A stretch of 64,000 bases of DNA from an uncultured Chlorobiaceae bacterium (GTDB taxonomy: Bacteria; Bacteroidota; Chlorobiia; Chlorobiales; Chlorobiaceae). The notes under the pieces were generated by a model that searched no databases, was not told the DNA's origin, and was given only the letters and a program-made list of their open reading frames with translations. The translations under genes were made by a program, and so were the position numbers. The stretch lies in contig CAJAJL010000100.1 in assembly GCA_903940125.1 (NCBI GenBank), forward strand, positions 1-64,000. Reading direction: 5' to 3'. Shown here in pieces: positions 1 to 8,312 of the stretch (within the stretch, counting starts at the first letter, position 1; every line of letters begins with the position of its first letter).

Positions 1-1
1 A

Positions 2-427
2 ACCCGAAAGGAGCATCAGGAGCGCTATGAAGCCAAACTCAGTTTAGTACGAATACTCTATAAACGACACTGGGATAAACAACGAGTCATCGACTTGTTT
101 AAGGTCATAGATTGGTTAATGACATTGCCGGTATGGTTGGAAACACAGATCTGGCAAGCAATAGAAACAATTGAGGAGCATAAAAGCATGAAATACATCA
201 CCAGCGTAGAAAGAATCGCTATAGCCAAAGGCCGTGTAGAAGGTCGCGTAGAAGGTGAATCGAAGCTTCTAAAAAGACTATTGGAACGTCGTTTTGGCGC
301 TTTACCTGCATGGGCAACAGAGAAGTTAAGCACTGCCACGGAACCGGCATTAGACGCTTGGGGCGAAGCAATTCTGACCGCACCAACACTTGAAGCCGTT
401 TTCAACTCCGACGCCACCCAAAAATAA
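2..427 (+). CDS. Rpn/DUF4351-type nuclease, C-terminal part (5' end outside window)
   Basis: The frame is open from base 2, with no stop before 427, so only the last 141 codons are visible. The pattern KRHWDKQR, then VIDWLMTLP, then a closing segment with LLKRLLERRFG resembles the C-terminal half of Rpn-family PD-(D/E)XK proteins (recombination-promoting nuclease / putative transposase) and their DUF4351 tail. Members are thought to cut DNA and promote RecA-independent recombination. The N-terminal nuclease motifs lie outside the window, so activity cannot be judged. These genes are often multi-copy and mobile. The assignment is from remembered family pattern, not a search. Confidence 0.7.
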   Translation, partial: TRKEHQERYEAKLSLVRILYKRHWDKQRVIDLFKVIDWLMTLPVWLETQIWQAIETIEEHKSMKYITSVERIAIAKGRVEGRVEGESKLLKRLLERRFGALPAWATEKLSTATEPALDAWGEAILTAPTLEAVFNSDATQK

Positions 428-550
428 AATTGATAGGGTATAGTTGGTTTAGAATGAGAAAAAAATGCGTTTGACAACAGAACATCAACACCATCTGTTA
501 ATTCTCAATGCGTCGCATGCTGCCATCGAATGACCAAAATCTGAAAAAGA

Positions 551-856
551 CTACTGCGTTATTTCTTCTTGAACCCTGTATACCTCAAGGTTTTCACCCT
601 TCTCTTCGACCTCTTTTACCCATCTTGGTTTTGGACCTCTGCCTCCCCAAATTTCAAACTCACTTTTCCTGTACTTAATTGTTGAGGCGGATCGAGGGGC
701 TTTTTCCCGTTTCTGAAGCTCTTCAGTACTGATATTGTAAGCAAACATTTTTGATATAATATCCGCTATAGCACCTCGTTTGTCATTTTTAAAAACTTCA
801 TCTGCCTCTTTTTGAAGTTCGGCTATTTGAGCTTTGATCTCTGTAAGTCTCGTCAT
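551..856 (-). CDS. H-NS family nucleoid-associated protein
   Basis: The 101-residue protein has an N-terminal coiled-coil region (MTRLTEIKAQIAELQKEAD) and a C-terminal segment with KYR, then WGGRGPKPRWV, matching the H-NS DNA-binding motif (xGRGxxPxW). H-NS proteins bind AT-rich DNA in the minor groove and silence foreign genes. The start was placed at the ATG at 856 because the family begins at the coiled coil; a longer frame to 961 adds 35 unrelated residues. There is no strong Shine-Dalgarno. It sits beside the Rpn-type gene and may belong to an accessory patch. The family call is fairly secure; the targets are unknown. Confidence 0.8.
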   Translation of the reverse strand: MTRLTEIKAQIAELQKEADEVFKNDKRGAIADIISKMFAYNISTEELQKREKAPRSASTIKYRKSEFEIWGGRGPKPRWVKEVEEKGENLEVYRVQEEITQ

Positions 857-1096
857 ATTCAGTGTTGTTAATATTTTATTATGGCATCCCCCAGATTCGG
901 AAGCCAATGTATTGAAAAGAGATGTTGAATTGCAAATAAACTCTGTCACAGTCACCAACACTGGACTTTAAATAACGGTTCCTTTTCTGCCGGTATTATG
1001 CTCCACCTTGGGTCATTTCAATGGGAATCCATATTTTATGGAGTTGAGTATGCGTATTGAGGTCGAACGGAAATCAAAATATTGAAGGACGTAGAT

Positions 1097-1852
1097 ATGA
1101 ATCATAAAATTGCCATCATAACCGGCGGAAGCCGTGGTCTCGGAGCGAATGCAGCCCTTAAACTGGCCGCCCGTAATACGGATCTGATTATCACCTACAA
1201 ACAGAACAAGACCGCTGTCGATGAGGTCGTTTCCAGTAGTATAAAGCTGGGTGCACGTGCGACTGCATTGTATTTCGATGCTGGCTCTGTTGCAGGAATA
1301 CCTGCCTTTGTTGCCCAGGTGCAGGAAACTCTGGCCCAATGGGGAGTAGAACGCTTTGATATCCTTGTCAACAACGCAGGAATGGGTATCCATACGGCAT
1401 TTTCTGATGTGACGGAAGCTCAGTTTGACGCTCTTATGAATGTTCACTTGAAAAGTGTTTTCTTCCTGACCCAGGCGCTTGTGCCGCTGATGGCCGATGG
1501 CGGACGGATACTCAATGTCTCTTCCGGTCTTGCCCGCTTTGCTTTGCCGGGATATTCCGTATACGCCTCTATGAAGGGTGCCGTTGAAGTGCTTACCAGA
1601 TACCTTGCCAAAGAGCTTGGTCACCGTGGAATCTCGGTTAATGTTCTGGCACCGGGAGCAATAGCAACAGACTTTGGAGGAGGGAATGTCCGTGACAACA
1701 AACAAATTAACTCATTCATTGCTTCTCAAACGGTATTGGGGCGTGTCGGTCTTCCGGACGACATTGGCGATCTTATTGCAGCCCTGGTTTCTGACGACTG
1801 CCGATGGGTAAATGCCCAGCGTATTGAAGCGTCCGGCGGTATGTTTCTCTGA
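1097..1852 (+). CDS. SDR-family NAD(P)-dependent oxidoreductase (FabG-like)
   Basis: This is a 251-residue classical short-chain dehydrogenase. Visible motifs are the dinucleotide-binding TGGSRGLG (residues 9-16), NNAG (92-95), the catalytic serines near 142-143 and YASMK (Tyr156, Lys160). The APGAIATDF segment follows at the usual place. The start at ATG 1097 is preferred over the upstream TTG 1084 because GAAGGAC lies a few bases before it. The enzyme reduces or oxidises a carbonyl/alcohol with NAD(P)H; the substrate cannot be told from sequence. It stands alone, with no pathway neighbours, so a FabG role in fatty-acid synthesis is not supported by context. Confidence 0.88.
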   Translation: MNHKIAIITGGSRGLGANAALKLAARNTDLIITYKQNKTAVDEVVSSSIKLGARATALYFDAGSVAGIPAFVAQVQETLAQWGVERFDILVNNAGMGIHTAFSDVTEAQFDALMNVHLKSVFFLTQALVPLMADGGRILNVSSGLARFALPGYSVYASMKGAVEVLTRYLAKELGHRGISVNVLAPGAIATDFGGGNVRDNKQINSFIASQTVLGRVGLPDDIGDLIAALVSDDCRWVNAQRIEASGGMFL

Positions 1853-2137
1853 GATGATGTTTGCTGTCGATCACCTTGATATCAAAATTACTGCAAAAGT
1901 TTCAAGCATTTCTTCCCTCTTTTGATTTTGACATCATGAATCAAAATCTAACAGACTATCCTTTATCAAATCCTTTATGTCATATATGTTTAAAATGTAT
2001 TAATGATTCGAAAAAACATTTTTTTGCTGTTATATTTATTTATTTTATATATTGTCAGTATATGGCATAGAGGTTAAAGCAGGGTTGTGTAGAGGGTTTA
2101 TTTTTCCACTTTTTTAACAAACAAAACGACAAGTCAA

Positions 2138-2560
2138 ATGAGAAAAAATTTTATCGCCGGCATGATTGTTTCACTTGCAATGACAGGACTGTTTGGTGGC
2201 GTTTCTTTCGCCTCTGACAATGCTGCAGAAGTAAAAGCTGAAAAGAAAGCAGAGATCAAGGCTGAGGTAAAAGCTGATAAGAAAGCAGAGAAAAAGGCAG
2301 ACAAGAAGGCAGAGATCAAAGCAGATTTGAAATCTGATATCAAAGCTGAAAAAAAGTCTGAAAAGAAGGAAGAGATCAAAGCAGAAGAAAAAGTTGAAAA
2401 GAGAGCTGTAAAAAGAGCTGAGCTGAGGGATGAGCAGAAAGCTGAAAGAAAGGCAGCGAAAAGAGCTCACAGAAAAGCCAGGAAACTAAGAAAAGCAAGG
2501 ATAGTGGAAAAAAAGGCTGATGCTAAAGCAGCTGAAGCTAAAGTCGAAGCTGGCAAGTAA
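2138..2560 (+). CDS. Lys/Ala-rich exported protein
   Basis: The 140-residue protein starts with a signal peptide (MRKNFIAGMIVSLAM, cleavage probably after VSFAS) followed by more than 100 residues made almost only of Lys, Ala, Glu, Asp and Arg, in repeats of the type KAEKKAEIKAEVKAD. It should form a long, highly charged helix or coiled coil in the periplasm or on the cell surface. No enzyme motif is present. Its DNA is purine-rich, which gives long false frames on the other strand. A rho-independent terminator follows at 2605-2638. A similar Lys/Ala-rich exported protein is encoded at 12748-13146. Function unknown. Confidence 0.7.
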   Translation: MRKNFIAGMIVSLAMTGLFGGVSFASDNAAEVKAEKKAEIKAEVKADKKAEKKADKKAEIKADLKSDIKAEKKSEKKEEIKAEEKVEKRAVKRAELRDEQKAERKAAKRAHRKARKLRKARIVEKKADAKAAEAKVEAGK

Positions 2561-2604
2561 TATTGCATTGGCCGTTCAAATAAACAGCCATCGGTATAGC
2601 TGAC

Positions 2605-2638
2605 AAAAAAAGCCCCTTCGCAAGTCGGGGCTTTTTTT
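2605..2638. terminator. Bidirectional rho-independent terminator
   Basis: AGCCCC (2611-2616) pairs with GGGGCT (2627-2632). The stem is flanked by seven As on the left and seven Ts on the right, so it can act on both strands. It lies between the converging genes 2138-2560 (+) and 2642-3112 (-). Confidence 0.9.
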
Positions 2639-2641
2639 CAG

Positions 2642-3112
2642 TCATCGCTGCAAGCAATGCAGCCCTCTTTTTTCCGCCTTCCAGTAAACACAATCCAATG
2701 GGAACGATGGGCATATTTCCAGATACTCACCGGACACTTTTGAGATGATGAGAGGATGCCCTGCACTCTTTTGCAGACATTCCTCTGCCTCTTCGATTGT
2801 AGCCATCCTCGCATGTCCGTTCGCTGCCATTTCTACGGCAAGTTCGTTGAGAAAAACTGATTCCGTAAAGACCGATTCCGGATGAAGAACCCTGCAAACT
2901 CGTTCGCCAATTGCTATGGACCTGGCGTTTCGGATGTATTCTGCTGCCTGATTGAATGACAGAATCAGAGGTTCAAACTCGCTGATATTTTTATGCAGGC
3001 GCAGACCTTTTTCATCTGCAGTAAGCGCCCCCTCCGTGGAATCAAATAAGTGAAGCGCTTTCCTTATGCTTTCAAGTATAAAGCCCCCGGTATAATCCTC
3101 AATAGTTCCCAT
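2642..3112 (-). CDS. Hypothetical protein, 156 residues
   Basis: I do not recognise the family. The protein is soluble-looking, with no signal peptide or membrane segment. The C-terminal quarter holds several cysteines (EECLQ, EICPSFPLDC, GLHCLQR), which could bind a metal or form disulfides, but the spacing fits no motif I know. Codon use resembles the neighbouring genes and the frame ends right at the bidirectional terminator, which supports a real gene. It is transcribed divergently from the HMCES-like gene at 3194, with 81 bases between them. Confidence 0.6.
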   Translation of the reverse strand: MGTIEDYTGGFILESIRKALHLFDSTEGALTADEKGLRLHKNISEFEPLILSFNQAAEYIRNARSIAIGERVCRVLHPESVFTESVFLNELAVEMAANGHARMATIEEAEECLQKSAGHPLIISKVSGEYLEICPSFPLDCVYWKAEKRGLHCLQR

Positions 3113-3193
3113 AGTAATGGGTAGGTTGCAGTTATAATTTTTGTAATATTTATTTATAAAAGTTTATCCCGTAAAGGCAAAACATATTACACA

Positions 3194-3898
3194 ATGTGCG
3201 GTCGATTCGGATTCTTTGAACTTAAGTATTTCATCCAGCAACTTCATCAGTATGAACTTCCTTTTGTCGAAGAGCAGGAGATGGATTTTTCAGCGAACTA
3301 CAACATTGCCCCCGAGACTGATATTGTTGCTCTGCTGGGTGACCAGAGCCAGTATACCCTCACATTGGCCTTCCGGGGAATTATTCCGCACTGGGCAAAG
3401 TCAATGCCGAAGGTACGTCCAATCAATGCTCGAGCTGAAACGCTTGCCGTTAAGCCATACTTCCGCCACATGCTGAACAGGACGCACTGCATCATTCCTG
3501 CAAGCGGATTCTATGAATGGAAACAAATAAGCCAGAGCAGAAAGCAACCTTTCTATATTCATCGGGTGGATGGAAAACCCATGGCTTTCGCAGGATTGTG
3601 GGATATCTGGAAGGCGGATGCCAGTGCAGCACCGGTTGTTTCGTGCGCTATCATCACCACAGATGCCAACCTTGAGATGAAATTTGTGCATGACCGCATG
3701 CCTGTTATTCTTGAGCCGGAACACTGGAAAAAGTGGCTGGATGCCGCCAGTTCAAAAGCAGGAGAGTTGCTGCTGCCCGCAAAAGATGGTTCGCTTGATA
3801 TCTATCCAGTCTCAAAAAACGTCAACAATCCGCACTACAGCCAGCACGATTGTATAGTACGTTACGAGCAAAGCGATAATGCCGGAGAGCTGTTTTAG
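3194..3898 (+). CDS. SOS response-associated peptidase (HMCES/YedK family)
   Basis: This 234-residue SRAP-domain protein shields abasic sites in single-stranded DNA by forming a stable thiazolidine crosslink through the N-terminal cysteine. Key residues are visible: Cys2 after removal of Met1 (MCGRFGFF), Asn78 in RPINARAE, Glu108 in GFYEW and His166 in VHDRMP. The length is normal for bacterial YedK. The start is fixed by the catalytic MC at the N-terminus. No SOS operator could be identified by eye in the 81-base upstream gap. The family call is secure. Confidence 0.93.
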   Translation: MCGRFGFFELKYFIQQLHQYELPFVEEQEMDFSANYNIAPETDIVALLGDQSQYTLTLAFRGIIPHWAKSMPKVRPINARAETLAVKPYFRHMLNRTHCIIPASGFYEWKQISQSRKQPFYIHRVDGKPMAFAGLWDIWKADASAAPVVSCAIITTDANLEMKFVHDRMPVILEPEHWKKWLDAASSKAGELLLPAKDGSLDIYPVSKNVNNPHYSQHDCIVRYEQSDNAGELF

Positions 3899-3972
3899 GG
3901 AGGAATAACAGATATTTTAAAGAAAAATCGTATCCTTGGCATCAAGCAAACAACATCTTTACAGCCAGAATT

Positions 3973-4857
3973 ATGAACATACTCGAGCCAAATAATACCG
4001 CCATCGGTTTTCGAAATATCGTTAAAAAAGAAATTAACAAAGAGGGATATAAAATTAATGTTGTCGGCTTTCTTGCGTCCGAAGACCCCGCATCCATAAC
4101 CTACTCCGAATACGCACGTAATGGATGCGAAGATGTCGGCATTGTCTTTAATTTGATCACAGTTAACCCGGATTCGATCAAGCGGATATTATTAGAAGCA
4201 AATAGTGATAAAGACATTCATGGAATATTCATCTATTACCCTGTCTGGAACGATTATCGGGATGCCGAAATTCGGAATATGGTCTCTCCGCATAAGGATG
4301 TGGAAGGGCTTACCTCATACTGGATAAGCAAACTTTATGCTAATGATCGTTTTGATGACACAGAACAACGAAACAAGGCGATACTTCCGTGCACCCCGCT
4401 GGCAATTATTAAATTGCTGGAAGAAACGGAAGCCTACATGCAATTTGGACTGCCTTTCAAAGGACAAACTGTCACTATTTTTAATCGTTCAGAAGTTGTT
4501 GGAAAGCCGCTTGCCTATATGCTTTCCAATGATGGTGCAAAAGTTTATTCCTTTGACGTCAATGGCGGTATTGTAGTTGATATTTCGAACACTCAGCAGG
4601 AAGGTATCGCTGTGACTCGCGCCGATGCATTAAAACAATCTGATATTGTCATAACAGGAGTGCCGTCCAGAAACTTCGACAAAATCAGGGCAGATGAATT
4701 GAAACCGGGAGCGATTTGCCTTAATTTTTCTTCAGTGCAGAATTTTGAACTGGATGCAAAGGAAACGGCGAGTCTCTACATTCCCCGAGTTGGTACTATG
4801 ACAGTGGCTATGTGTATACGTAATGCATTACAGCTCTACCGCAATTATCATCAATAA
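3973..4857 (+). CDS. MTD1-like NAD-dependent methylenetetrahydrofolate dehydrogenase (FolD superfamily)
   Basis: The 294-residue protein has the FolD fold: the substrate segment DPASITYSEYA (38-48), ILPCTPLAI (137-145), the dinucleotide segment NRSEVVGKPLA (171-181), VVITGVPS-like IVITGVPS, and a C-terminal VGTMTVAM. In bifunctional FolD the substrate segment is Y-x-x-x-K, where Lys is needed for cyclohydrolase; here that position is Ala48. The NRS in place of GRS/GAS, and the general pattern, resemble as I remember it yeast Mtd1, an NAD-dependent dehydrogenase without cyclohydrolase activity. It would oxidise 5,10-methylene-THF to methenyl-THF in one-carbon metabolism. No folate gene is adjacent. 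Confidence 0.82.
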   Translation: MNILEPNNTAIGFRNIVKKEINKEGYKINVVGFLASEDPASITYSEYARNGCEDVGIVFNLITVNPDSIKRILLEANSDKDIHGIFIYYPVWNDYRDAEIRNMVSPHKDVEGLTSYWISKLYANDRFDDTEQRNKAILPCTPLAIIKLLEETEAYMQFGLPFKGQTVTIFNRSEVVGKPLAYMLSNDGAKVYSFDVNGGIVVDISNTQQEGIAVTRADALKQSDIVITGVPSRNFDKIRADELKPGAICLNFSSVQNFELDAKETASLYIPRVGTMTVAMCIRNALQLYRNYHQ

Positions 4858-4870
4858 AAATAACTTGATG

Positions 4871-6409
4871 TCAGGTATGTGGCATGACGCTGTTATTATA
4901 TTCCTTGAATTCTGAACGGCTCATCAGGGCGCTGACTACCCAGTCATTCGCAGTACTGTTGAGCAGACTTCCGCAGAACGAACACTTGATATCAAGCGTA
5001 TCTTTGACAGGCCCACCACAGGAAGGACAATTATGTTGATAGATTGAGCCCTTTCCGGCACCAGCCTGAGCATCGCGGGTCAGACAAATGACATCTTCCT
5101 GCGTCATAATGTCCGGATCAACCAGTTTCACCCTGTTGTTCGAAATCTGCACTCTCTGGATCGAGCAAATGATCGCAAAGATGAGGATATTTTTATTTTC
5201 CTTCTTCTGCACCCCAATGAGCGTTACCTTGTTCAGGAAAATACGATTGAAAATCTCCTGATTTTTTTCAAGTTTTGGAGCAAGCTGCCGGAATAATTCA
5301 TCTGAAACAAACCTGCGCATAACCGAAGGATCATGCATGGCTTTTGCAGTCATGATCTGCATGTATGCATTTGAAGCCTTGTCCTCAACCAGTTGAACTG
5401 AAAAATCGCCATAAACTGATACCATGTCATGTATTTTTGTTTTCAGATCACCAGGCTTATCTGAAAACACATCAATTCGGTAGTAATCATCTTTTTGGGT
5501 AATTTCGGAAAGTATCCAGTCGAACTCCCCGGAGTTGATCATTGCATTACAATGTGTACATTTGCAAACCTCGCCTATATGCTCCGGCAGGGGAGCGCTG
5601 CAATTCGGACATTTGTCTGAATCGTAGATGTCTTTTTTCGGTGCTCCGCGCTTGCGGATGAAAGACCAGAACTCGATAAAATCCTGTAAACCTTCTTCGT
5701 CCAGCTCATGGTTCAGAGCACATTCGAACTTATCGTCCATGCTGGCTTCAATGCCAACCTGCATAATATCATACAGGCCGTCCTGTTCGATCCTGTCGAT
5801 CCATATATTAGCAATGTTTATATTGCTTAAAGGGTTTGTCTGCTGAAGAAGCTTCATCATCTTGAACTGGGTGTTGAAGCGCTGATAGACACCGTCCGTA
5901 ATGAACCTGCGCATGTGGTTCATATTTTGTTCAGACCAGGATGTCTGAACTTCAATGAAGGCTTTGTTGACCTTCATCAAGAACTCGGATAAATCAAAGT
6001 TCGGATTCGCTGCAGAAAATTCTTTCCATCCATCGACTTGTTCAACAGACTTTTTTTCGTTGCTGACCATCGACGAGTTCGAAGCAATCGAACCTTTCTT
6101 GAAAAATAAAATAACTCGGAAGAGCAGGTAGAGGAGTGCAATGAGTATAATAAGTGTAAACAATGAAGAAAAATCGAAATGGCTTGATCCCCCATAGGAG
6201 GTGCCATGACTTACGCCTCCACCTGAGGAATGTCCCCAGCCGGAGGATCCGCCACTACTGTGTCCGCTTCCTCCGCTATGGCTTCCTCCGCCATGACTTC
6301 CGCCTCCACCGCCCCCGGCCCGGGCAAACAGCTCCTCACTGAAAAAAGGAATACCAAGAACGGTAAGGGCGATAAGGCAAAGGAACTTTAAAACGTCGTT
6401 GAATCGCAT
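4871..6409 (-). CDS. Tim44-like domain protein with two zinc ribbons
   Basis: The 512-residue protein starts with a signal/anchor segment (residues 5-28), then a Gly/Ser/His-rich linker (31-77), a transmembrane helix (about 81-103) and two tandem Tim44-like regions. Each is followed by a four-cysteine zinc ribbon (CPNC...CTHC near 265-285 and CPSCGG...CSFCG near 463-480). The repetition of Tim44-like plus ribbon suggests internal duplication. Tim44-like domains bind membranes or lipids. The next gene downstream on the opposite side of the promoter direction, SPFH at 6418, lies 8 bases upstream, so both are one operon. A membrane-stress or scaffold role is inferred; the biochemical role is unknown. 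Confidence 0.75.
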   Translation of the reverse strand: MRFNDVLKFLCLIALTVLGIPFFSEELFARAGGGGGGSHGGGSHSGGSGHSSGGSSGWGHSSGGGVSHGTSYGGSSHFDFSSLFTLIILIALLYLLFRVILFFKKGSIASNSSMVSNEKKSVEQVDGWKEFSAANPNFDLSEFLMKVNKAFIEVQTSWSEQNMNHMRRFITDGVYQRFNTQFKMMKLLQQTNPLSNINIANIWIDRIEQDGLYDIMQVGIEASMDDKFECALNHELDEEGLQDFIEFWSFIRKRGAPKKDIYDSDKCPNCSAPLPEHIGEVCKCTHCNAMINSGEFDWILSEITQKDDYYRIDVFSDKPGDLKTKIHDMVSVYGDFSVQLVEDKASNAYMQIMTAKAMHDPSVMRRFVSDELFRQLAPKLEKNQEIFNRIFLNKVTLIGVQKKENKNILIFAIICSIQRVQISNNRVKLVDPDIMTQEDVICLTRDAQAGAGKGSIYQHNCPSCGGPVKDTLDIKCSFCGSLLNSTANDWVVSALMSRSEFKEYNNSVMPHT

Positions 6410-6417
6410 AATATCAA

Positions 6418-7425
6418 TTACAGTTGTGCAAGAATCTGCTGCTTTTTCGTATCGTATTCTTGTTGGTTGATGAGGTTGTTGTCAAGCATCTGTTTCAATT
6501 TGCTCAGCTTGGCCACAGGATCTTCAACTGCTGTCTGGGGTGCATTTATGTTGGTCATCATGCCAGCCATTGCCTGACCCATTCCAACACCTGCACCAAG
6601 ACCAACTCCCATGCCAGCCACTCCGCCCTGGTTCTGGGCCGCATCTCGAAGAGCTGCTAACTGTTGAACCTGAGTAAAATTCAAACCTACGGCCTGTGCC
6701 GCCTGTGCTTCAGCCTGCATATCCGCAATACGTTGCACTCGGTGCTTTGTATCATCATCAAAATCAGTATTTTCGACACGAAAATCCTTAATTTCGAAAC
6801 CAAGTGTCAGAAAAATCGGAGCTACCTTTTCCTTCAATCCATCAGCAATTTCATTCCTGTTGGCATCAATTTCATTGTATCCGAACTTGGCTTCAGCAAG
6901 AAAATCCGTCAGGGGCTGGATAAGCCTTGCCACTATGACAAGACGGAGTTCATCAACGGCAAACTCATCCTTCTGACCCATAACATTAATGAAGAAACTT
7001 CCCGGATCTGAAATACGAAAAGAGAAATTTCCAAAACCTTTCACCCCGACAGGAAACTTGTACTGCGGATCGATATATTTCACTGGCCCGGGTGTACCCC
7101 AACCCTGATTCAAAATCTCAGCTGTCCGGAAAAAATAGATCCCGACCTTGTGCTCACTCTTGAACGCCTGCATGAATTTTGTGATCGTAGTCCAGAAGGG
7201 GATGTTTTCTGTTTTCAAATCTATCATACCGGGTTCGGTAATAACAGCTTGCGGTTTACCCTCATAAACAAAGATCGCGCCTTGTCCGGGACCAACAATA
7301 AGTTTCGACGCATTTTTGATTTCATCCCCATTATCCGTCCATCGTTGGAAAAGAACATCCGCAGCAGGATTTTTCCATTCAATGACCGATCGTAATTGCC
7401 CTGTGACTGAATTCCAAAACGACAT
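6418..7425 (-). CDS. SPFH domain protein with C-terminal SHOCT-like segment
   Basis: The 335-residue protein resembles the 'virion core protein'/YdjI group of SPFH (band 7) proteins. An SPFH core (about 35-240) is followed by a Gly/Met-rich stretch (GGVAGMGVGLGAGVGMG) and a C-terminal SHOCT-like helical hairpin (LSKLKQMLDNNLINQQEYD). SPFH proteins assemble on membranes into microdomain scaffolds. In Bacillus the YdjI relative works with PspA and membrane-anchored partners; here the likely partner is the adjacent Tim44-like zinc-ribbon protein in the same operon. No pspA is in the window. Family call good, role inferred. Confidence 0.82.
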   Translation of the reverse strand: MSFWNSVTGQLRSVIEWKNPAADVLFQRWTDNGDEIKNASKLIVGPGQGAIFVYEGKPQAVITEPGMIDLKTENIPFWTTITKFMQAFKSEHKVGIYFFRTAEILNQGWGTPGPVKYIDPQYKFPVGVKGFGNFSFRISDPGSFFINVMGQKDEFAVDELRLVIVARLIQPLTDFLAEAKFGYNEIDANRNEIADGLKEKVAPIFLTLGFEIKDFRVENTDFDDDTKHRVQRIADMQAEAQAAQAVGLNFTQVQQLAALRDAAQNQGGVAGMGVGLGAGVGMGQAMAGMMTNINAPQTAVEDPVAKLSKLKQMLDNNLINQQEYDTKKQQILAQL

Positions 7426-7525
7426 ATAAAGCCCCCTGTTATTACGTTTAATGTATACAGTAGTTTATCAGCGATTTCCATTCGATTTGCCTTGCATTGC
7501 TGAAATCTCTTTTTTGAGGTAAGAT

Positions 7526-7702
7526 ATGGCTTCTTACCCTTTCTATGAAAAAATAGCAACTCCACCATTGAAGAAAAAGGCCATGGGGATGAGCTCAACG
7601 TTCATGGAAGCACCACAGAAGACGATTTCAAAACAAGCAGCAGAAATAGATGGTACTTGGGAGTTTTACGGAACCGATGCAGGTTTTACTCGAATTCTAT
7701 GA
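7526..7702 (+). CDS. Small ORF, 58 residues, with strong ribosome binding site
   Basis: A 58-codon frame begins at ATG 7526 and is preceded by TTTTTGAGGTAAGAT, a strong Shine-Dalgarno at good spacing. It begins MASYPFYEKIATPPLKKKAM and ends in an aromatic-rich segment (GTWEFYGTDAGF). It has no signal peptide or membrane helix. It lies on the plus strand between two minus-strand genes, and its last 17 bases overlap the 3' end of the biotin carrier gene. I do not recognise it. The ribosome binding site and lack of any competing gene in 7426-7685 support it; conservation is untested. Confidence 0.5.
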   Translation: MASYPFYEKIATPPLKKKAMGMSSTFMEAPQKTISKQAAEIDGTWEFYGTDAGFTRIL

Positions 7703-8081
7703 GAGCCTGGCCGCTTTTTACTGCCTCTCCCTGTGAAGCCATGATCTTTTTGACGGTTCCATCCGAATGGGCTGTTATATTTGTCTCCATCTTCATGGCT
7801 TCCAGCACGACAAGCAGATCGTCTACCTGAAGCTTTTGTCCAACCTGGACATTAACACGCTGCACAATCCCTGCAATGGGACTACGGCAGACCTTATTGT
7901 CTGGCAGACCGTCTGAAACGGGCTGTATTGCAAGTGGTTGGGGCGAGGGTGTGACAACCTGCTTCGACTGAATGGTAGAGGTCAGTGCCTGGAATGAGTC
8001 CGGCGTCCGAATTTCCTCTCCTTCCAGTACCTCTACGTCAACAATATATTTATTTCCGTCTATGGTCAAGATCAATTGCAC
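7686..8081 (-). CDS. Biotin carboxyl carrier protein (transcarboxylase 1.3S-like)
   Basis: The 131-residue protein has a Pro/Gln-rich linker (about 40-60) and a C-terminal biotinyl domain with EAMKMET, where Lys97 is the biotinylation site. The start is GTG 8081, with AAGGA nine bases upstream. It is the last gene of the minus-strand cluster 5S-like, 12S-like, small subunit, biotin carrier. The carrier would shuttle carboxybiotin between the two carboxyltransferases. No biotin carboxylase gene is in the cluster, which favours transcarboxylation between CoA ester and keto acid over ATP-dependent carboxylation. A shared carrier for an unlinked biotin carboxylase is the alternative. Confidence 0.88.
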   Translation of the reverse strand: MQLILTIDGNKYIVDVEVLEGEEIRTPDSFQALTSTIQSKQVVTPSPQPLAIQPVSDGLPDNKVCRSPIAGIVQRVNVQVGQKLQVDDLLVVLEAMKMETNITAHSDGTVKKIMASQGEAVKSGQALIEFE

Positions 8082-8092
8082 GGTATGATTCC

Positions 8093-8302
8093 TTATTTAG
8101 TGGTGCTGAAAGTATGGGATGACTGTATGGAGACGCGACCCTGTTGTGACCAGGAACTTGGTCCCTGATTACTGATGAAGCGGGCCCTGCGGATCCGGAC
8201 GTTCTTTCCCAGATAGGCCGCGATGGCAGCCGACATGATGGCCAAAAGCTCCTGAGTTATTTTGGGCTCATTGGTTATAGGCTCAGAGATGGGTGTTTCC
8301 AT
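8093..8302 (-). CDS. Small OadG/MmdD-like subunit lacking the membrane helix
   Basis: The 69-residue protein contains ITQELLAIMSAAIAAYLG and a basic RIRRARF segment followed by WSQQGRVSIQSS, which matches the C-terminal part of oxaloacetate decarboxylase gamma / methylmalonyl-CoA decarboxylase delta chains. In sodium pumps this part follows a membrane helix; here that helix is missing. Such short soluble versions accompany acyl-CoA carboxyltransferases and probably help assemble the complex. It lies 10 bases after the 12S-like gene and 11 bases before the biotin carrier, in one operon. Confidence 0.75.
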   Translation of the reverse strand: METPISEPITNEPKITQELLAIMSAAIAAYLGKNVRIRRARFISNQGPSSWSQQGRVSIQSSHTFSTTK

Positions 8303-8312
8303 TGGAATAGAG

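Noticed and set aside
58-477. 139-codon minus-strand frame over the Rpn-type gene
   Set aside because: It is antisense to a frame with clear family pattern and has no ribosome site or recognisable motif.
1013-1705. 230-codon minus-strand frame over the SDR gene
   Set aside because: It is a mirror frame of a secure SDR gene; its sequence is Cys/Arg/His-rich with no domain.
1861-2070. 69-codon plus-strand frame after the SDR gene
   Set aside because: AT-rich, no ribosome site, low-complexity hydrophobic end; likely non-coding.
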